Source: Burkholderiales bacterium (lineage in GTDB: Bacteria; Pseudomonadota; Gammaproteobacteria; Burkholderiales; Burkholderiaceae). Taken from it: a stretch of 38,757 nucleotides of DNA. The translations under genes and the position numbers were made by a program. Shown one piece after another: positions 24,876 through 34,501 of the stretch (within the stretch, counting starts at the first letter, position 1; every line of letters starts with the position of its first letter). Below the pieces are notes generated by a model. That model saw only the letters and a program-made list of their open reading frames with translations. It was not told the origin of the DNA and did no database searches. The stretch covers positions 1-38,757 of the forward strand of contig CANBQJ010000007.1 of NCBI GenBank assembly GCA_947371645.1. Direction: 5' to 3'.

Positions 24876-25052
24876 GACAAACTTGATCAGGGCTGTCCGT
24901 GATTTCGGCCACGCTTGCCCCTATGATCAGGAAATATTTCTCAGTCTGGCGGATTCAGGCCCCGTGCCTTCCGTTTCTGGTGCTGGCGCCTGCACATCGT
25001 GAAAGGTGATTGCGCACCGCGCCAGCGCCAACACAATCCAGGAGTTGCCACC

Positions 25053-25784
25053 ATGAAGGTGTTGCTGATCGACGACCACCCGCTGATCCTGTCCGCCCTG
25101 CAATCCGTGATTCAGGGGCTGGGTGACAACGTGGTGGTGTCAACGGCAGACAGCGGGCGTGCGGCACGAGAAGCGCTGCGCCAGGACGCCAACCACGACC
25201 TGGTCTTGCTGGACCTTCAACTGGGCGACGCCGATGGCTTTGACCTGCTGGCCGAATTGCGCACCAAGTACCCCGCGCTGCCGGTGGTGGTGATTTCGGC
25301 CTCGGACCGCACCAGCGACGTCATCCGCGCCATCGACATGGGCGCCATGGGCTTTGTGCCCAAGCGCGCCACCAACGAGACCCTCTTTGATGCCCTGCAG
25401 CAGGTGATGTCGGGCGGGGTCTATGTGCCCCCCATGAGCATGGGCGCCGACCACCATCCCACCCTGAATGCCGCCGGCTCACTGCAGCAGCTGCGCAGCC
25501 AGGCCATGGACACGCAATACCAGACGGTGCCCTCGCTCGTGCAGCTGGGCCTGACCCCCCGCCAGTCCGACGTGCTGGGCCTGCTGCTCAAAGGCCAGCC
25601 CAACAAGCTGATCGCGCGCGAACTGGGCCTGTCCGTTGAAACGGTCAAGGACCACGTCGCCGCGGTCTTGCGCTCTCTGGGTGTGAGTTCGCGAACCCAG
25701 GCGGTGATCGCCGTCAGCCAGATGCTGCAAAAGCAGGGTGCCGCGACCCCGCCTGGTCAAGCCGGCGCCTGGCGCCCTCGCTGA
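25053..25784 (+). CDS. NarL/FixJ-type response regulator
   Basis: The 243-aa protein has a receiver domain with the acidic pair Asp7-Asp8, phosphoacceptor Asp54 (LVLLDLQLGDADG) and a Lys in FVPKRA. A LuxR helix-turn-helix follows at about residues 170-230 (LTPRQSDVLGLLLKG ... LSVETVKDHVAAVLRSLGV). CAGGAG ten nt upstream sets the start. Its partner is very likely the hybrid kinase encoded 43 nt downstream. Divergent position relative to the two HlyD-like genes suggests it controls them and perhaps other surface genes; this is inference. Confidence 0.92.
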   Translation: MKVLLIDDHPLILSALQSVIQGLGDNVVVSTADSGRAAREALRQDANHDLVLLDLQLGDADGFDLLAELRTKYPALPVVVISASDRTSDVIRAIDMGAMGFVPKRATNETLFDALQQVMSGGVYVPPMSMGADHHPTLNAAGSLQQLRSQAMDTQYQTVPSLVQLGLTPRQSDVLGLLLKGQPNKLIARELGLSVETVKDHVAAVLRSLGVSSRTQAVIAVSQMLQKQGAATPPGQAGAWRPR

Positions 25785-25827
25785 ACATGCGTGGGCAGTC
25801 ACGGTTCACCTCCGCAGTACCGACACC

Positions 25828-27675
25828 ATGAGCGTGCTCCCCATGGGCAGCCCCACCGGCCAGCCCACCCTTGACACCGAGGTCTACCCGGCCTTGCCGA
25901 CGCCGTCCGACACGGCCCTGATGCAAGACACCACCCGGCTGGTCTACCGTCAGACCAGTGCGGCACTCATGGCCCACTTCCTGGGCATGGTGGTGCTGGT
26001 TGCCGTCTTCTGGCGCAGCGCCCCTCATGCCCTGCTGGGTGCCTGGGCGGCAGCCTTCGCGGTGATCTGGGCCGGGCGCTTTGTGTACCTGCTGAGCTAC
26101 GACCGCGCCGCACTGCAAGGCCGCATCGACAGCAAGCGGTGGCTCGTGCGCTGGAACGTGGGCATGTTGCTGGGCGTGGGCATGTGGAGCACGGCGTCCA
26201 TGCTCTTTTTCCAGCATGGCGGGCCTTCAGAGCGCACCGCCATGTTGTTGATCATCTATTCGTTGGCACTCGGCGCGGTGCCCAACATGGCTTCGCAGCC
26301 ACGCTTGTTCATGGTGTCCATGGGCCTGTACTTCCTGCCCATGATCGTGCGCACGGCGGTGCAGAACACGGCCAGCGAGCAGACCATTGCCGTGATCCTT
26401 TGCCTGGTGTTCCTGTGCGCGCTGGCCCTGGGACGCGGATTTCGCAACGTGTTCGGCGAGATGGTCAGCCTGCGCATCCGCACGCAAGACCTGGCCAACC
26501 AACTCAAGGGTGAAATGGCCGTGGCCGAAGCCGCCAAGCACGAGGCCGAACTCGCCAACCGGGCCAAAACGCAGTTCTTTGCCGCCGCCAGCCACGACCT
26601 GCGCCAGCCCTTGCATGCCATGGGCCTGTTTGCCGAGGCCCTGCGCCAGCGCAGCAAAGATGAAGAAGTGGCCCACCTGGTCAACAGCATCAACAGCTCG
26701 GTCGATGCCCTGGAAGGCCTGTTCAGCGAGCTGCTCGACATCACCAAGATCGACACCGGCGGCGTCGACATCCAGCCCGAGCATTTCGCCATGCGCGACC
26801 TGTTCAACCGCATCCGCCTGACCTTCGAGCCCAACGCCTTCGAAAAGGGCCTGATGCTGCGCTTCCGTGGCGACCAGCACCATGTCTATGCCGACCCCCT
26901 GGTGGTCGAGCGCATCCTGCGCAACCTGGTGTCCAACGCCATCCGCTACACCGAAGACGGCGGCGTGCTGGTGACCTGCCGCAAGCGCGGCGACAAGCTG
27001 CTGATGCAGATCTGGGACAGCGGCATCGGCATCACCGACAAGGAACAGGGCCGCATCTTCGAAGAGTTCTACCAGACGCAAAGCAGCCGCCCGCTGGAGC
27101 CCCACCACCGCAAGGGCCTGGGCCTCGGTCTGGCCATCGTCAAGCGCCTCGCAGACCTCATGCAAGAGACCCTCACTCTGCGCTCCAGGGTAGGCCATGG
27201 CACCGTGTTCTCGCTGGAACTGCCCGTGGGCAGGGCACCCCGCATGCAACCCCTGAGCGTGCCCAGCAAGCCCACCCTGGGCGTCACCCTGGACCGCCGC
27301 CACATCGTGGTGGTGGAAGACGAAGCCGCCGTGCTCGAAGGCCTGCAGGTGCTGCTGAAAGGTTGGGGCGCCACCGTGAGCGCCTTCGACTCGGTGGCCG
27401 CGGTTCAGCAATGGGCTGAACGGCTGGATGCCGACACGGCTCGCCCTGACTTGCTGATCGTGGACTATCGCCTGCCAGAACAACTCACCGGCATCGACGC
27501 CATCAAGGCCGTACGTGGCCGTTTTGGCAAGGACCTGCCCGCCATCATGATCACCGGCAGCACCATGACCGGCCACGAAGCCGACGCGCAGGCCTACAAC
27601 TTCCACGTGCTGATCAAGCCGGTGGTGCCCACCAAGTTGCGGGCGATGATCGGCTTCAAGCTGGGCCTGCGCTGA
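25828..27675 (+). CDS. Hybrid sensor histidine kinase with C-terminal receiver
   Basis: The 615-aa protein has five to six membrane helices in residues 45-205 with short loops and no large periplasmic domain. A short coiled coil follows (220-245), then HisKA with ASHDLRQPLHAMG (His256), HATPase with NLVSNAIRY (370) and GLGLGLAIVKR (430-440), and a receiver from about 490 with VVVEDE, phosphoacceptor Asp546 (LIVDYRLP) and Lys597. Such kinases signal from membrane or internal cues to the NarL regulator encoded upstream. The ATG at 25828 gives the conserved start; an earlier in-frame ATG (25738) lies inside the regulator gene and is rejected. Confidence 0.9.
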   Translation: MSVLPMGSPTGQPTLDTEVYPALPTPSDTALMQDTTRLVYRQTSAALMAHFLGMVVLVAVFWRSAPHALLGAWAAAFAVIWAGRFVYLLSYDRAALQGRIDSKRWLVRWNVGMLLGVGMWSTASMLFFQHGGPSERTAMLLIIYSLALGAVPNMASQPRLFMVSMGLYFLPMIVRTAVQNTASEQTIAVILCLVFLCALALGRGFRNVFGEMVSLRIRTQDLANQLKGEMAVAEAAKHEAELANRAKTQFFAAASHDLRQPLHAMGLFAEALRQRSKDEEVAHLVNSINSSVDALEGLFSELLDITKIDTGGVDIQPEHFAMRDLFNRIRLTFEPNAFEKGLMLRFRGDQHHVYADPLVVERILRNLVSNAIRYTEDGGVLVTCRKRGDKLLMQIWDSGIGITDKEQGRIFEEFYQTQSSRPLEPHHRKGLGLGLAIVKRLADLMQETLTLRSRVGHGTVFSLELPVGRAPRMQPLSVPSKPTLGVTLDRRHIVVVEDEAAVLEGLQVLLKGWGATVSAFDSVAAVQQWAERLDADTARPDLLIVDYRLPEQLTGIDAIKAVRGRFGKDLPAIMITGSTMTGHEADAQAYNFHVLIKPVVPTKLRAMIGFKLGLR

Positions 27676-27691
27676 GCGCTGGCCCGAGGGC

Positions 27692-28666
27692 TCAGCTCAG
27701 CAAGGCCGCGCGCGCATCGGCATGTTCGCGCTTCAGCCTTGACACCAGTTCGGCCACCGGCACCACGGCCTTGACCGCGCCGATGCCCTGGCCACAGCCC
27801 CAGATGTCCTTCCAGACCTTGCGGGTGGCCCCGGTGTCGCTGCCATCGGCGGCCGTGCCGAAATTCATCCTGGTCGGGTCGGCCTCGGGCAGGTGATCCG
27901 GGTCCAGGCCCGCCGCCGCGATCGAGCCCTTCAGGTAGTTGCCATGGACGCCCGAAAAGTGGTTCGTGTAGACCACGTCCTGGCTGGCGCTGTTCACCAC
28001 CATCTGCTTGTAGGCCTCCTGCGCACGCGCTTCGTCGGTGGCGATGAAGGCCGAGCCGATGTAGGCAAAGTCGGCGCCCATGGCCTGCGCGGCCAGGACG
28101 GCTCGGCCCGTGGCGATGGCCCCTGACAAGGCCAGCGGGCCATCGAACCACTCGCGGATTTCCTGGACCAAGGCAAAGGGGCTGGTGGTGCCCGCATGGC
28201 CGCCGGCGCCTGCGGCCACGGCGATCAGGCCGTCGGCGCCCTTCTCCACCGCCTTGTGCGCAAACCGGTTGTTGATCACGTCGTGCATCACCACACCGCC
28301 CCAGGCGTGCACCGCCTGGTTCACGTCCTCACGGGCCCCCAGAGATGTGATGACCAGCGGCACCTGGTACCTGGCGCACACGGCCAGGTCTTCATCCAGC
28401 CGGTTGTTGCTCTTGTGGACGATCTGGTTGATGGCGAATGGCGCCGAAGGCTGGCCCGGGTGGGCGGCATCCCAGGCGGCCAGGGTCTCGGTGATCTCGG
28501 CCAGCCAGTCGTCCAGTTGCGCCGCCGGCCGGGCGTTGAGCGCAGGCATCGAGCCCACGACGCCCGCCTGGCATTGCGCAATCACCAGCTTGGGCGTGCT
28601 GATGATGAACATCGGTGAGGCGATCACCGGAAACGCAACACGCTTCAACACGGCGGGCAAAGGCAT
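27692..28666 (-). CDS. Nitronate monooxygenase (2-nitropropane dioxygenase family)
   Basis: The 324-aa FMN enzyme of the NMO family has FPVIASPMFIISTPKL at the N-terminus, a GSMPALNAR loop, GVVMHDVINNRFAHKA, the AAGAGGHAG phosphate loop with catalytic His, and LSGAIATGRAVLAAQAMGADFAYIGSAF. It oxidises toxic propionate-3-nitronate or alkyl nitronates with O2 in the cytoplasm. ATG 28666 is used, with GGAG about nine nt upstream; an ATG at 28681 is also in frame. It is convergent with the kinase gene (16-nt gap). Confidence 0.85.
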   Translation of the reverse strand: MPLPAVLKRVAFPVIASPMFIISTPKLVIAQCQAGVVGSMPALNARPAAQLDDWLAEITETLAAWDAAHPGQPSAPFAINQIVHKSNNRLDEDLAVCARYQVPLVITSLGAREDVNQAVHAWGGVVMHDVINNRFAHKAVEKGADGLIAVAAGAGGHAGTTSPFALVQEIREWFDGPLALSGAIATGRAVLAAQAMGADFAYIGSAFIATDEARAQEAYKQMVVNSASQDVVYTNHFSGVHGNYLKGSIAAAGLDPDHLPEADPTRMNFGTAADGSDTGATRKVWKDIWGCGQGIGAVKAVVPVAELVSRLKREHADARAALLS

Positions 28667-28751
28667 GGGGCACATCTCCAAAACTTCAGCGCAAGCTGCA
28701 AGGCCCTGGAGAATACCCGTTCATGCTCGCCGGGCGCGGGCAGCGCCAGGG

Positions 28752-29315
28752 TCAGAAGCTGTAGCGGGCGCCGGCCGAAAACAGGCGCAGGCTGCCACCA
28801 CTCTGGCCAAGCACGTCGGCGGAGCGGGTGAAGTCAATCCCGCCAACGATGCTGACGTTGGCATCGACCTTGTACTGGACGCCCAAACCAAACAGCGGCA
28901 CCACTTTCGAATTCCGCTCGCTGTACCCGCCAGTGACCGACGTCCGGTTGACCACATTGGCGACCGCCAACCGAACGGTGCCCGCCAAATCCGAATCCAG
29001 TTCACCGCGCAATGCCAAACCCACAAAAGGCGCTTCCGATTGCACATCCACCTTGATGAGAACCGGCACTGAAGGCGGGTAGCCCGACTGAGTCGCCTTG
29101 CCAAAGTTCAAGTAGCCCAACTCGACCGCCAACACAGGATTGACGCGGTAGAAACCTCCCACCAGCTTGAAAGCCACGTCAGTGTTCTTGCAACTCACGG
29201 TGCCGCTGCAATCTGCATTCAAGTGCGACGCACCCACAGACGCTTCAACATAGCCCCCCGCAAAAGCGCTGGAACAGACCATGGCCAACAGCGCGGCCGC
29301 AACGTTTTTCTTCAT
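28752..29315 (-). CDS. Small outer-membrane beta-barrel protein
   Basis: The 187-aa product has a signal peptide MKKNVAAALLAMVCSSAFA, then alternating hydrophobic/polar strands and a C-terminal GARYSF ending in Phe, the mark of BamA-inserted barrels. KLVGGFYRVNPVLAVELGYLNFG and VGGIDFTRSADVLG resemble OmpA/OmpW-like or Opa-like porin-type barrels of about eight strands. Two Cys (CSGTVSC) near the N-terminus could form a disulfide. GGGGAT seven nt upstream supports the start. It has no operon partners. Function is unknown. Confidence 0.8.
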   Translation of the reverse strand: MKKNVAAALLAMVCSSAFAGGYVEASVGASHLNADCSGTVSCKNTDVAFKLVGGFYRVNPVLAVELGYLNFGKATQSGYPPSVPVLIKVDVQSEAPFVGLALRGELDSDLAGTVRLAVANVVNRTSVTGGYSERNSKVVPLFGLGVQYKVDANVSIVGGIDFTRSADVLGQSGGSLRLFSAGARYSF

Positions 29316-29448
29316 TTGGCGATCCCCATGTATGAGGCCGTCGACACGACGACGGGGGCAGTCTATGACTTGCCCCCGTGCTGACGCCCCCCTGAATGAG
29401 GGGCGTTCGCAGCATGCCGTGCGATCCCGCCACACGCGCGGCACGATG

Positions 29449-29472
29449 AAAAACGCCCGCAGCGCGGGCGTT
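29449..29472 (-). terminator. Rho-independent terminator of the acyl-CoA dehydrogenase gene
   Basis: A 9-bp stem AACGCCCGC/GCGGGCGTT (29452-29460 with 29464-29472) with an AGC loop (plus strand) is followed on the minus strand by TTTTTC. It ends transcription coming from the gene whose stop is at 29498. Confidence 0.85.
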
Positions 29473-29497
29473 CAAATCGTCATGGCCAAGCAGCCAA

Positions 29498-31303
29498 TCA
29501 GAACGCGTCCAGCGCCATGGCCGTCACGCTCTCGCCACCGCCCAGGATGGCATCGCGCTGCGAGGCCACGCGCGACAGGATGTGGTCCCCGTAGAAGCGG
29601 GCCGTGGCGATCTTGGCTTGCATGAAAGGCGCGTCGTTGCCGGCAGCCAGGTTGTCTTCTGCGGCGATCAGGGCGCGGCCCAGTTGCCAGGCGCACACCA
29701 GGTTGGCCGTCAGGAAGAGGTAAGGCACTGAGCCCGCGAAGACGTCGTTGGGCTTGGTCTTGACGTTGGCCACGACAAAGTCGACCACCTGCAGGAAAGC
29801 CTCGCGTGCCGCCTTGAGCTGCACCGCCAGCTTCTTGCCTGCGGCGCTGTCACGGGCGGCCAACTGGCCTTCGGTGTCGGCGATCTGGGCGGCCACGGTG
29901 CGGGCCATGGCGCCGCCGTCGCGGGCGGTCTTGCGGCCCACCAGGTCATTGGCCTGGATGGCGGTCGTGCCTTCGTAGATGGCGAGGATGCGGGCGTCGC
30001 GGTAGTACTGGGCGGCACCGGTTTCTTCGATGAAGCCCATGCCGCCGTGCACCTGCACGCCCAGCGAGGTCACCTCGTTGGCGTTCTCGGTGCTGTAGCC
30101 CTTGATCAGGGGCACCAGGAACTCGTAGAAGGCCTGGGCGCGCTTGGCGGTCTCGGCATCCGGGTGGTGGTGGGCGGTGTCGTAGGCGGCGGCACCCACC
30201 AGGGCCACGGCGCGTTCACCTTCGATCAGGCCACGCATGGTCATCAGCATGCGCTTCACATCAGGGTGGTGGATGATCGCGGCCGAGCCCGGCAGCGAGC
30301 CGTCCACCGGGCGCGACTGCACGCGGTCGCGGGCGTAGGCCACGGCATGCTGGTAGGCACGTTCGGACACGCCAATGCCCTGCACGCCCACGTCAAAGCG
30401 GGCGGCGTTCATCATGATGAACATGTACTCCAGGCCGCGGTTTTCTTCACCCACGATGTAGCCGATGGCGCCCTGGCCCACGGCACCCTTGTCGTCGCCA
30501 TAGACCAGCACGGCTGTGGGCGAGGCCTTGATGCCCAGCTTGTCTTCGATGGAGGCGCAGTACACGTCGTTGCGCGCACCCAGCGAGCCGTCTTCGTTGA
30601 CCAGGAACTTGGGCACCACGAACAGGCTGATGCCCTTGACGCCTTCGGGCGCATCGGGCGTGCGCGCCAGCACCAGGTGCACGATGTTCTCGGACATGTC
30701 GTGCTCACCGTAGGTGATGAAGATCTTCTGGCCCGAGATGCGGTAGGCGCCATCGGCCTGCTTCACGGCCTTGGAGCGCACCAGGGCCAGGTCGGAGCCG
30801 GCTTGTGGCTCGGTCAGGTTCATGGTGCCCGTCCACTCGCCGCTGATCATCTTGGGGATGTAGCGGGTCTTGAGCTCGGCGCTGCCAGCCGTGATCAGGG
30901 CTTCGATGGCGCCACCAGTCAGGATGGAGCACAGCGAGAAGCTCAGGTTGGCTGCAGTGGTCTGCTCGATGCAGGCCGCACCAATGGTCTTGGGCAGGCC
31001 TTGGCCGCCGTATTCCACGGGCTGCTGCAGGCCTTGCCAGCCGGCTTCAGCCAGCGCCTGGTAAGCCTCCTTGAAGCCCTTGGAGGCGCGCACCACGCCG
31101 TCGTCCCACGAGCCGTGGTCCTGGTCGCCGCTCCAGTTCAGCGGGGCCACCACGCCTTCGTTGAACTTGGCCGACTCTTCCAGCACGGCTTGGGCGGTTT
31201 CATAACCGGCATCTTCAAAACCGGGCAGCTGGGCGATCTGGTCGATGCCGGCCAGCTCTTTGATGCAAAACAGTTGGTCTTTGACGGGGGCGACGAATGC
31301 CAT
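29498..31303 (-). CDS. Acyl-CoA dehydrogenase (about 600-aa type)
   Basis: The 601-aa flavoprotein belongs to the large acyl-CoA dehydrogenase family. [17 protein letters not shown] and [19 protein letters not shown] are FAD- and substrate-site motifs of the middle domain. [22 protein letters not shown] and [17 protein letters not shown] are C-terminal motifs. It oxidises acyl-CoA to enoyl-CoA and passes electrons to ETF, encoded by the genes just upstream on the same strand. GCGGAG before ATG 31303 sets the start; an ATG at 31351 is rejected because it sits in the terminator region. It is separated from etfA by its own terminator, so it may have a separate promoter. Confidence 0.92.
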   Translation of the reverse strand: MAFVAPVKDQLFCIKELAGIDQIAQLPGFEDAGYETAQAVLEESAKFNEGVVAPLNWSGDQDHGSWDDGVVRASKGFKEAYQALAEAGWQGLQQPVEYGGQGLPKTIGAACIEQTTAANLSFSLCSILTGGAIEALITAGSAELKTRYIPKMISGEWTGTMNLTEPQAGSDLALVRSKAVKQADGAYRISGQKIFITYGEHDMSENIVHLVLARTPDAPEGVKGISLFVVPKFLVNEDGSLGARNDVYCASIEDKLGIKASPTAVLVYGDDKGAVGQGAIGYIVGEENRGLEYMFIMMNAARFDVGVQGIGVSERAYQHAVAYARDRVQSRPVDGSLPGSAAIIHHPDVKRMLMTMRGLIEGERAVALVGAAAYDTAHHHPDAETAKRAQAFYEFLVPLIKGYSTENANEVTSLGVQVHGGMGFIEETGAAQYYRDARILAIYEGTTAIQANDLVGRKTARDGGAMARTVAAQIADTEGQLAARDSAAGKKLAVQLKAAREAFLQVVDFVVANVKTKPNDVFAGSVPYLFLTANLVCAWQLGRALIAAEDNLAAGNDAPFMQAKIATARFYGDHILSRVASQRDAILGGGESVTAMALDAF

Positions 31304-31349
31304 GGTGTGTCTCCGCAAAATGCCACCATACAGTGCTGCATGGTTGGAC

Positions 31350-31376
31350 AAAAAAAGGCGTCCCGAAAGACGCCTT
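31350..31376 (-). terminator. Rho-independent terminator of etfBA
   Basis: AAGGCGTC/GACGCCTT (31355-31362 with 31369-31376) with a six-nt loop is followed on the minus strand by seven T. It lies between etfA and the acyl-CoA dehydrogenase gene. Confidence 0.85.
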
Positions 31377-31411
31377 GAGGGGTTCAGTCAGACATGGTGT
31401 CTGAAAGGTGA

Positions 31412-32344
31412 TTACAGGGCCTTGACCAGTTCGGGCACGGCCGTGAACAAGTCGGCTTCCAGACCGAAGTCTGCCACCTGGAAGATCGGCGCTTCCGGAT
31501 CCTTGTTGATGGCGACGATGACCTTGGAGTCCTTCATGCCGGCCAAGTGCTGGATGGCGCCGGAGATGCCGCAAGCGATGTACAGCTGAGGCGCCACGAT
31601 CTTGCCGGTCTGACCAACTTGCAGGTCGTTGGGGGCGTAACCAGCGTCGACGGCAGCGCGGGAAGCACCCAGGCCAGCGTTGAGCTTGTCGGCCAGGGGC
31701 GACATGACTTCGTTGAACTTCTCGGCAGAGCCCAGGGCGCGGCCACCGGAGACGATGATCTTGGCGGCGGTCAGCTCGGGGCGAGCAGACTTGGTCACTT
31801 CACGGCTCACGAAGGACGAGGAGCCAGAATCGGCCACAGCGGCCACGGCTTCCACAGCAGCCGAACCACCGGTGGTGACAGCGGGGTCGAAGGCGGTGCC
31901 GCGAACGGTCAGCACCTTCACCGCGTCAGCCGATTGCACGGTGGCGATGGCGTTGCCGGCGTAGATGGGGCGCTCGAAGGTGTCACCCGAGATGATCTTG
32001 GTGATTTCCGAGATCTGGGCGACGTCCAGCTTGGCGGCCACGCGGGGCGACACGTTCTTGCCAGAGGCGGTGGCGGGGAACAGCAGGTGGCTGTAGGAAG
32101 AAGCCACGGCCAGCACCTGGGCAGCCAGGTTCTCAGCCAGGCCATCGGCCAGCTGGGCGCCGTCGGCGTGCAGGACCTTGGCCACGCCAGCGATCTGGGC
32201 AGCGGCAGCGGCGGCGGCACCGGCATTGAAGCCAGCCACCAGCACGTGCACGTCAGCACCCAGTGCCTTGGCAGCGGTCACCACGTTCAGCGTGGCGGAC
32301 TTGATGCTGTTGTTGTCGTGTTCAGCAATAACGAGAGTGGTCAT
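31412..32344 (-). CDS. etfA: Electron transfer flavoprotein alpha subunit
   Basis: The 310-aa subunit begins [11 protein letters not shown]. The FAD-binding C-terminal half shows [38 protein letters not shown] and [22 protein letters not shown]. It pairs with EtfB and carries electrons from dehydrogenases such as the neighbouring acyl-CoA dehydrogenase to ETF:quinone oxidoreductase. The gene lies 14 nt after etfB and is followed by a terminator. Confidence 0.96.
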   Translation of the reverse strand: MTTLVIAEHDNNSIKSATLNVVTAAKALGADVHVLVAGFNAGAAAAAAAQIAGVAKVLHADGAQLADGLAENLAAQVLAVASSYSHLLFPATASGKNVSPRVAAKLDVAQISEITKIISGDTFERPIYAGNAIATVQSADAVKVLTVRGTAFDPAVTTGGSAAVEAVAAVADSGSSSFVSREVTKSARPELTAAKIIVSGGRALGSAEKFNEVMSPLADKLNAGLGASRAAVDAGYAPNDLQVGQTGKIVAPQLYIACGISGAIQHLAGMKDSKVIVAINKDPEAPIFQVADFGLEADLFTAVPELVKAL

Positions 32345-32358
32345 GGTGCGCTATCTCC

Positions 32359-33108
32359 TCAGATCACTTTGGCGACGTTTTTCAGCTTGTCGACCAGAGC
32401 GGCCACGTCGGCCACCTTGATGCCAGCGGAACGCTTGGGAGGCTCGGCCACGCTCAGGGTCTTCACGCGAGGCGCCACGTCCACGCCCAGATCGGCCGGC
32501 TTGAACGTTTCAAGAGGCTTCTTCTTGGCCTTCATGATGTTGGGCAGGGTGACGTAGCGCGGCTCATTGAGGCGCAGGTCGGTCGTGATCACGACCGGCA
32601 GGCTCAGCGACACGGTTTCCAGACCACCGTCGACTTCGCGGGTCACCGCGACCTTGCCGCCAGCCACTTCGACCTTGGAGGCGAAGGTGCCTTGGGGCAG
32701 ACCAGCCAGGGCAGCCAGCATCTGGCCGGTCTGGTTGCTGTCGTCATCGATGGCTTGCTTGCCCAGGATGATCAGGTCAGGCTTTTCCTTGTCGATCAGC
32801 GCCTTGAGCACCTTGGCCACGGCCAGGGGCTGCACGTCGACATCGGTCTCGACCAGGATGCCGCGGTCGGCACCGATGGCCATGGCCGTGCGCAGGGTTT
32901 CCTGGCACTGAGCCACGCCGATGGACACGGCGATGATCTCGGTGACAATGCCCTTTTCCTTCAGGCGAGTGGCCTCTTCGACGGCGATTTCGTCGAAGGG
33001 GTTCATGGACATCTTGACGTTGGCGATGTCGACACCAGAGCCGTCGGACTTCACGCGAACCTTCACGTTGTAGTCCACAACCCGCTTGACCGGAACCAGA
33101 ACCTTCAT
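32359..33108 (-). CDS. etfB: Electron transfer flavoprotein beta subunit
   Basis: The 249-aa subunit begins [19 protein letters not shown] and contains [43 protein letters not shown] and [13 protein letters not shown], all typical EtfB features (the AMP-binding site and the recognition loop). It forms the soluble ETF heterodimer with EtfA. GGAG lies nine nt before ATG 33108. A good sigma-70 promoter is seen 70-100 nt upstream. Confidence 0.96.
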   Translation of the reverse strand: MKVLVPVKRVVDYNVKVRVKSDGSGVDIANVKMSMNPFDEIAVEEATRLKEKGIVTEIIAVSIGVAQCQETLRTAMAIGADRGILVETDVDVQPLAVAKVLKALIDKEKPDLIILGKQAIDDDSNQTGQMLAALAGLPQGTFASKVEVAGGKVAVTREVDGGLETVSLSLPVVITTDLRLNEPRYVTLPNIMKAKKKPLETFKPADLGVDVAPRVKTLSVAEPPKRSAGIKVADVAALVDKLKNVAKVI

Positions 33109-33177
33109 GCGATGTTCTCCTGCGTCATGAGGAAGAGTTAAATTGGATGAGCCGCGCCAAAAAAGCACGATCGTTCG

Positions 33178-33207
33178 ATTCTAGCCTGACTTTGAGCGTC
33201 TGTGCAA
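33178..33207 (-). promoter_or_regulatory. Sigma-70-like promoter for etfBA
   Basis: On the minus strand TTGCAC (33202-33207) and TAGAAT (33178-33183) are separated by exactly 18 nt. They match the -35 and -10 consensus at 4/6 and 5/6 positions. They read towards etfB. The 33109-33286 gap is shared with murI on the other strand, where no clear promoter was seen. Confidence 0.6.
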
Positions 33208-33286
33208 AGTTTTGGGACGCAAAGGTGGTTCATCGCCCCTCGCGGCGGGCAAGACGCGCCATGGGCTGCGGGCACAATGTTGGCCC

Positions 33287-34156
33287 ATGCCAGACCAGCC
33301 CGCCAACCTGCCCACCATCGCCCAGACTGCACCCGCAGGCGTCACAGGCGACTCTCCTCTGGGCGAGGCGGGCATGGGCGTGCGCATTGGGGTGTTCGAC
33401 TCCGGCCTGGGCGGGCTCTCCGTTCTGAAAGCCCTGCGCGCGAGATTGCCCCAGGCAGAGTTGCTCTATGTGGCCGACTCGGCCCACGCCCCTTACGGAG
33501 AGCGCGACGAAGACTTCATTGCACAGCGCAGCCAGGTTTTGTGCCGCTTTTTGCTGGACCAGGGTGCGCAGTTGATCGTCGTGGCCTGCAACACGGCCAC
33601 CGCTGCAGCCATCCATCACATGCGGACCCTGCACCCAGATGTGCCGATCGTCGGGGTCGAGCCCGGGGTCAAGCCCGCTGTGGCGCGTTCACCGGGTGGT
33701 GTCATTGGTGTACTGGCAACGCCCCGTACGCTGGACAGCCAGAAGTTCAAAGACCTGGTGGCTCGCCATGGCCGCCTCGCACGCATCGTGACGCAGCCCT
33801 GCCCTGGTCTGGCCGCCGCCATCGAGCATGCGCGCCTGGACGACCCTGCGCTGAAGTCGCTGGTTCGGCGTTTGGCCGCCCCATTGCGCGAATGCAAGGT
33901 GGACACCGTGGTTTTGGGCTGCACGCACTATCCGTTTGTGCGCCACCTCTTCGCAGACGAATTTGGCCCGGATGTCGACATCATCGACACGGCCGAAGCT
34001 GTGGCGGATCAGGCCGCCAGGTTGAGCGCGTCGCTGCCCGCCAAGGGTGCCAGGACAAGCCAAATGCAGATGTGGACCAGCGCTGACCCAGCCCACCTGG
34101 ATGCCGTCGTCGCCCACTGGCTGAACCTGCAAATCTGGTCAAAACAGATGAAATAG
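33287..34156 (+). CDS. murI: Glutamate racemase
   Basis: The 289-aa protein has the racemase signatures IGVFDSGLGGLSVLKAL, VADSAHAPYGER, VVACNTATAAA (first catalytic Cys) and VVLGCTHYPFV (second catalytic Cys). It makes D-glutamate for peptidoglycan in the cytoplasm. The conserved domain begins near residue 32. ATG 33374 (MGVRIGVFDSG), with GAGG upstream, could be the real start, which would remove a Pro/Ala-rich N-terminus of 29 residues. It is the last ordinary gene before the giant repeat gene. Confidence 0.94.
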   Translation: MPDQPANLPTIAQTAPAGVTGDSPLGEAGMGVRIGVFDSGLGGLSVLKALRARLPQAELLYVADSAHAPYGERDEDFIAQRSQVLCRFLLDQGAQLIVVACNTATAAAIHHMRTLHPDVPIVGVEPGVKPAVARSPGGVIGVLATPRTLDSQKFKDLVARHGRLARIVTQPCPGLAAAIEHARLDDPALKSLVRRLAAPLRECKVDTVVLGCTHYPFVRHLFADEFGPDVDIIDTAEAVADQAARLSASLPAKGARTSQMQMWTSADPAHLDAVVAHWLNLQIWSKQMK

Positions 34157-34163
34157 AACTGAA

Positions 34164-34212
34164 CTCTGCCGTCAACGCGCAGATTTATCAGTATTCCCAT
34201 TTTGACGCAGAG
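34164..34212. terminator. Inverted repeat just after murI, possible terminator or regulatory hairpin
   Basis: CTCTGCCGTCAA (34164-34175) pairs with TTGACGCAGAG (34202-34212), leaving one bulged C and a 26-nt loop that contains TTTAT. A smaller stem TCTGC/GCAGA (34165-34169 with 34179-34183) followed by TTTAT is a competing fold. It starts 8 nt after the murI stop. Confidence 0.45.
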
Positions 34213-34489
34213 CCCCCCAGACACGAGCTCGAATCGCAGCTTCGTGTGATTGCGCACGCCCTGGGCAATTGCCTGCCCGAAAGCCATCAATTCCAAATTT
34301 GGGGTACCTCAAGTTGCCAATCACCCTCCCGATAAACCGACCTCAAGGCAAATGCTTTTTGCGGGTATCGAAAACGGTTAGACCGGACCCGGCTTATTGA
34401 ACCTTCAGGTCAAGACGCAAAGCCTAGCCTTGGAATCGATTGAGTTTCCTGTGCCTCCACCAGGTCCGCTGGTGATGCAGGTTCAGACC

Positions 34490-34496
34490 AAAGGGG
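34490..34496 (+). promoter_or_regulatory. Shine-Dalgarno of the giant repeat gene
   Basis: AAAGGGG with five nt (TTTGT) to ATG 34502. It is much better than anything before the in-frame ATG 34475, so it decides the start of the giant gene. Confidence 0.7.
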
Positions 34497-34501
34497 TTTG
34501 T

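Larger units (their letters stand above)
34157..34501. other. AT-richer intergenic region before the giant repeat gene
   Basis: This 345-nt gap has no supportable gene. It is visibly less GC-rich than the flanks. It holds the inverted repeat at 34164-34212, two 10-bp perfect palindromes, GGCAATTGCC (34264-34273) and CCAAATTTGG (34293-34302), and a short GCAAA/TTTTGC pair near 34350. No convincing -35/-10 pair was found. It probably carries the regulatory sequences of the repeat gene. Confidence 0.5.

Noticed and set aside
24884..24931. TGATCAGG repeated at 24884 and 24924 as an operator pair between the adaptor and regulator genes
   Set aside because: The words are short and 40 nt apart with no symmetry with flanks, too weak to call a site.
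31304..31349. Separate promoter for the acyl-CoA dehydrogenase gene
   Set aside because: Only TTGTCC and TATGGT with a 15-nt spacer could be found in the short gap after the etfA terminator; the match is too poor to list.
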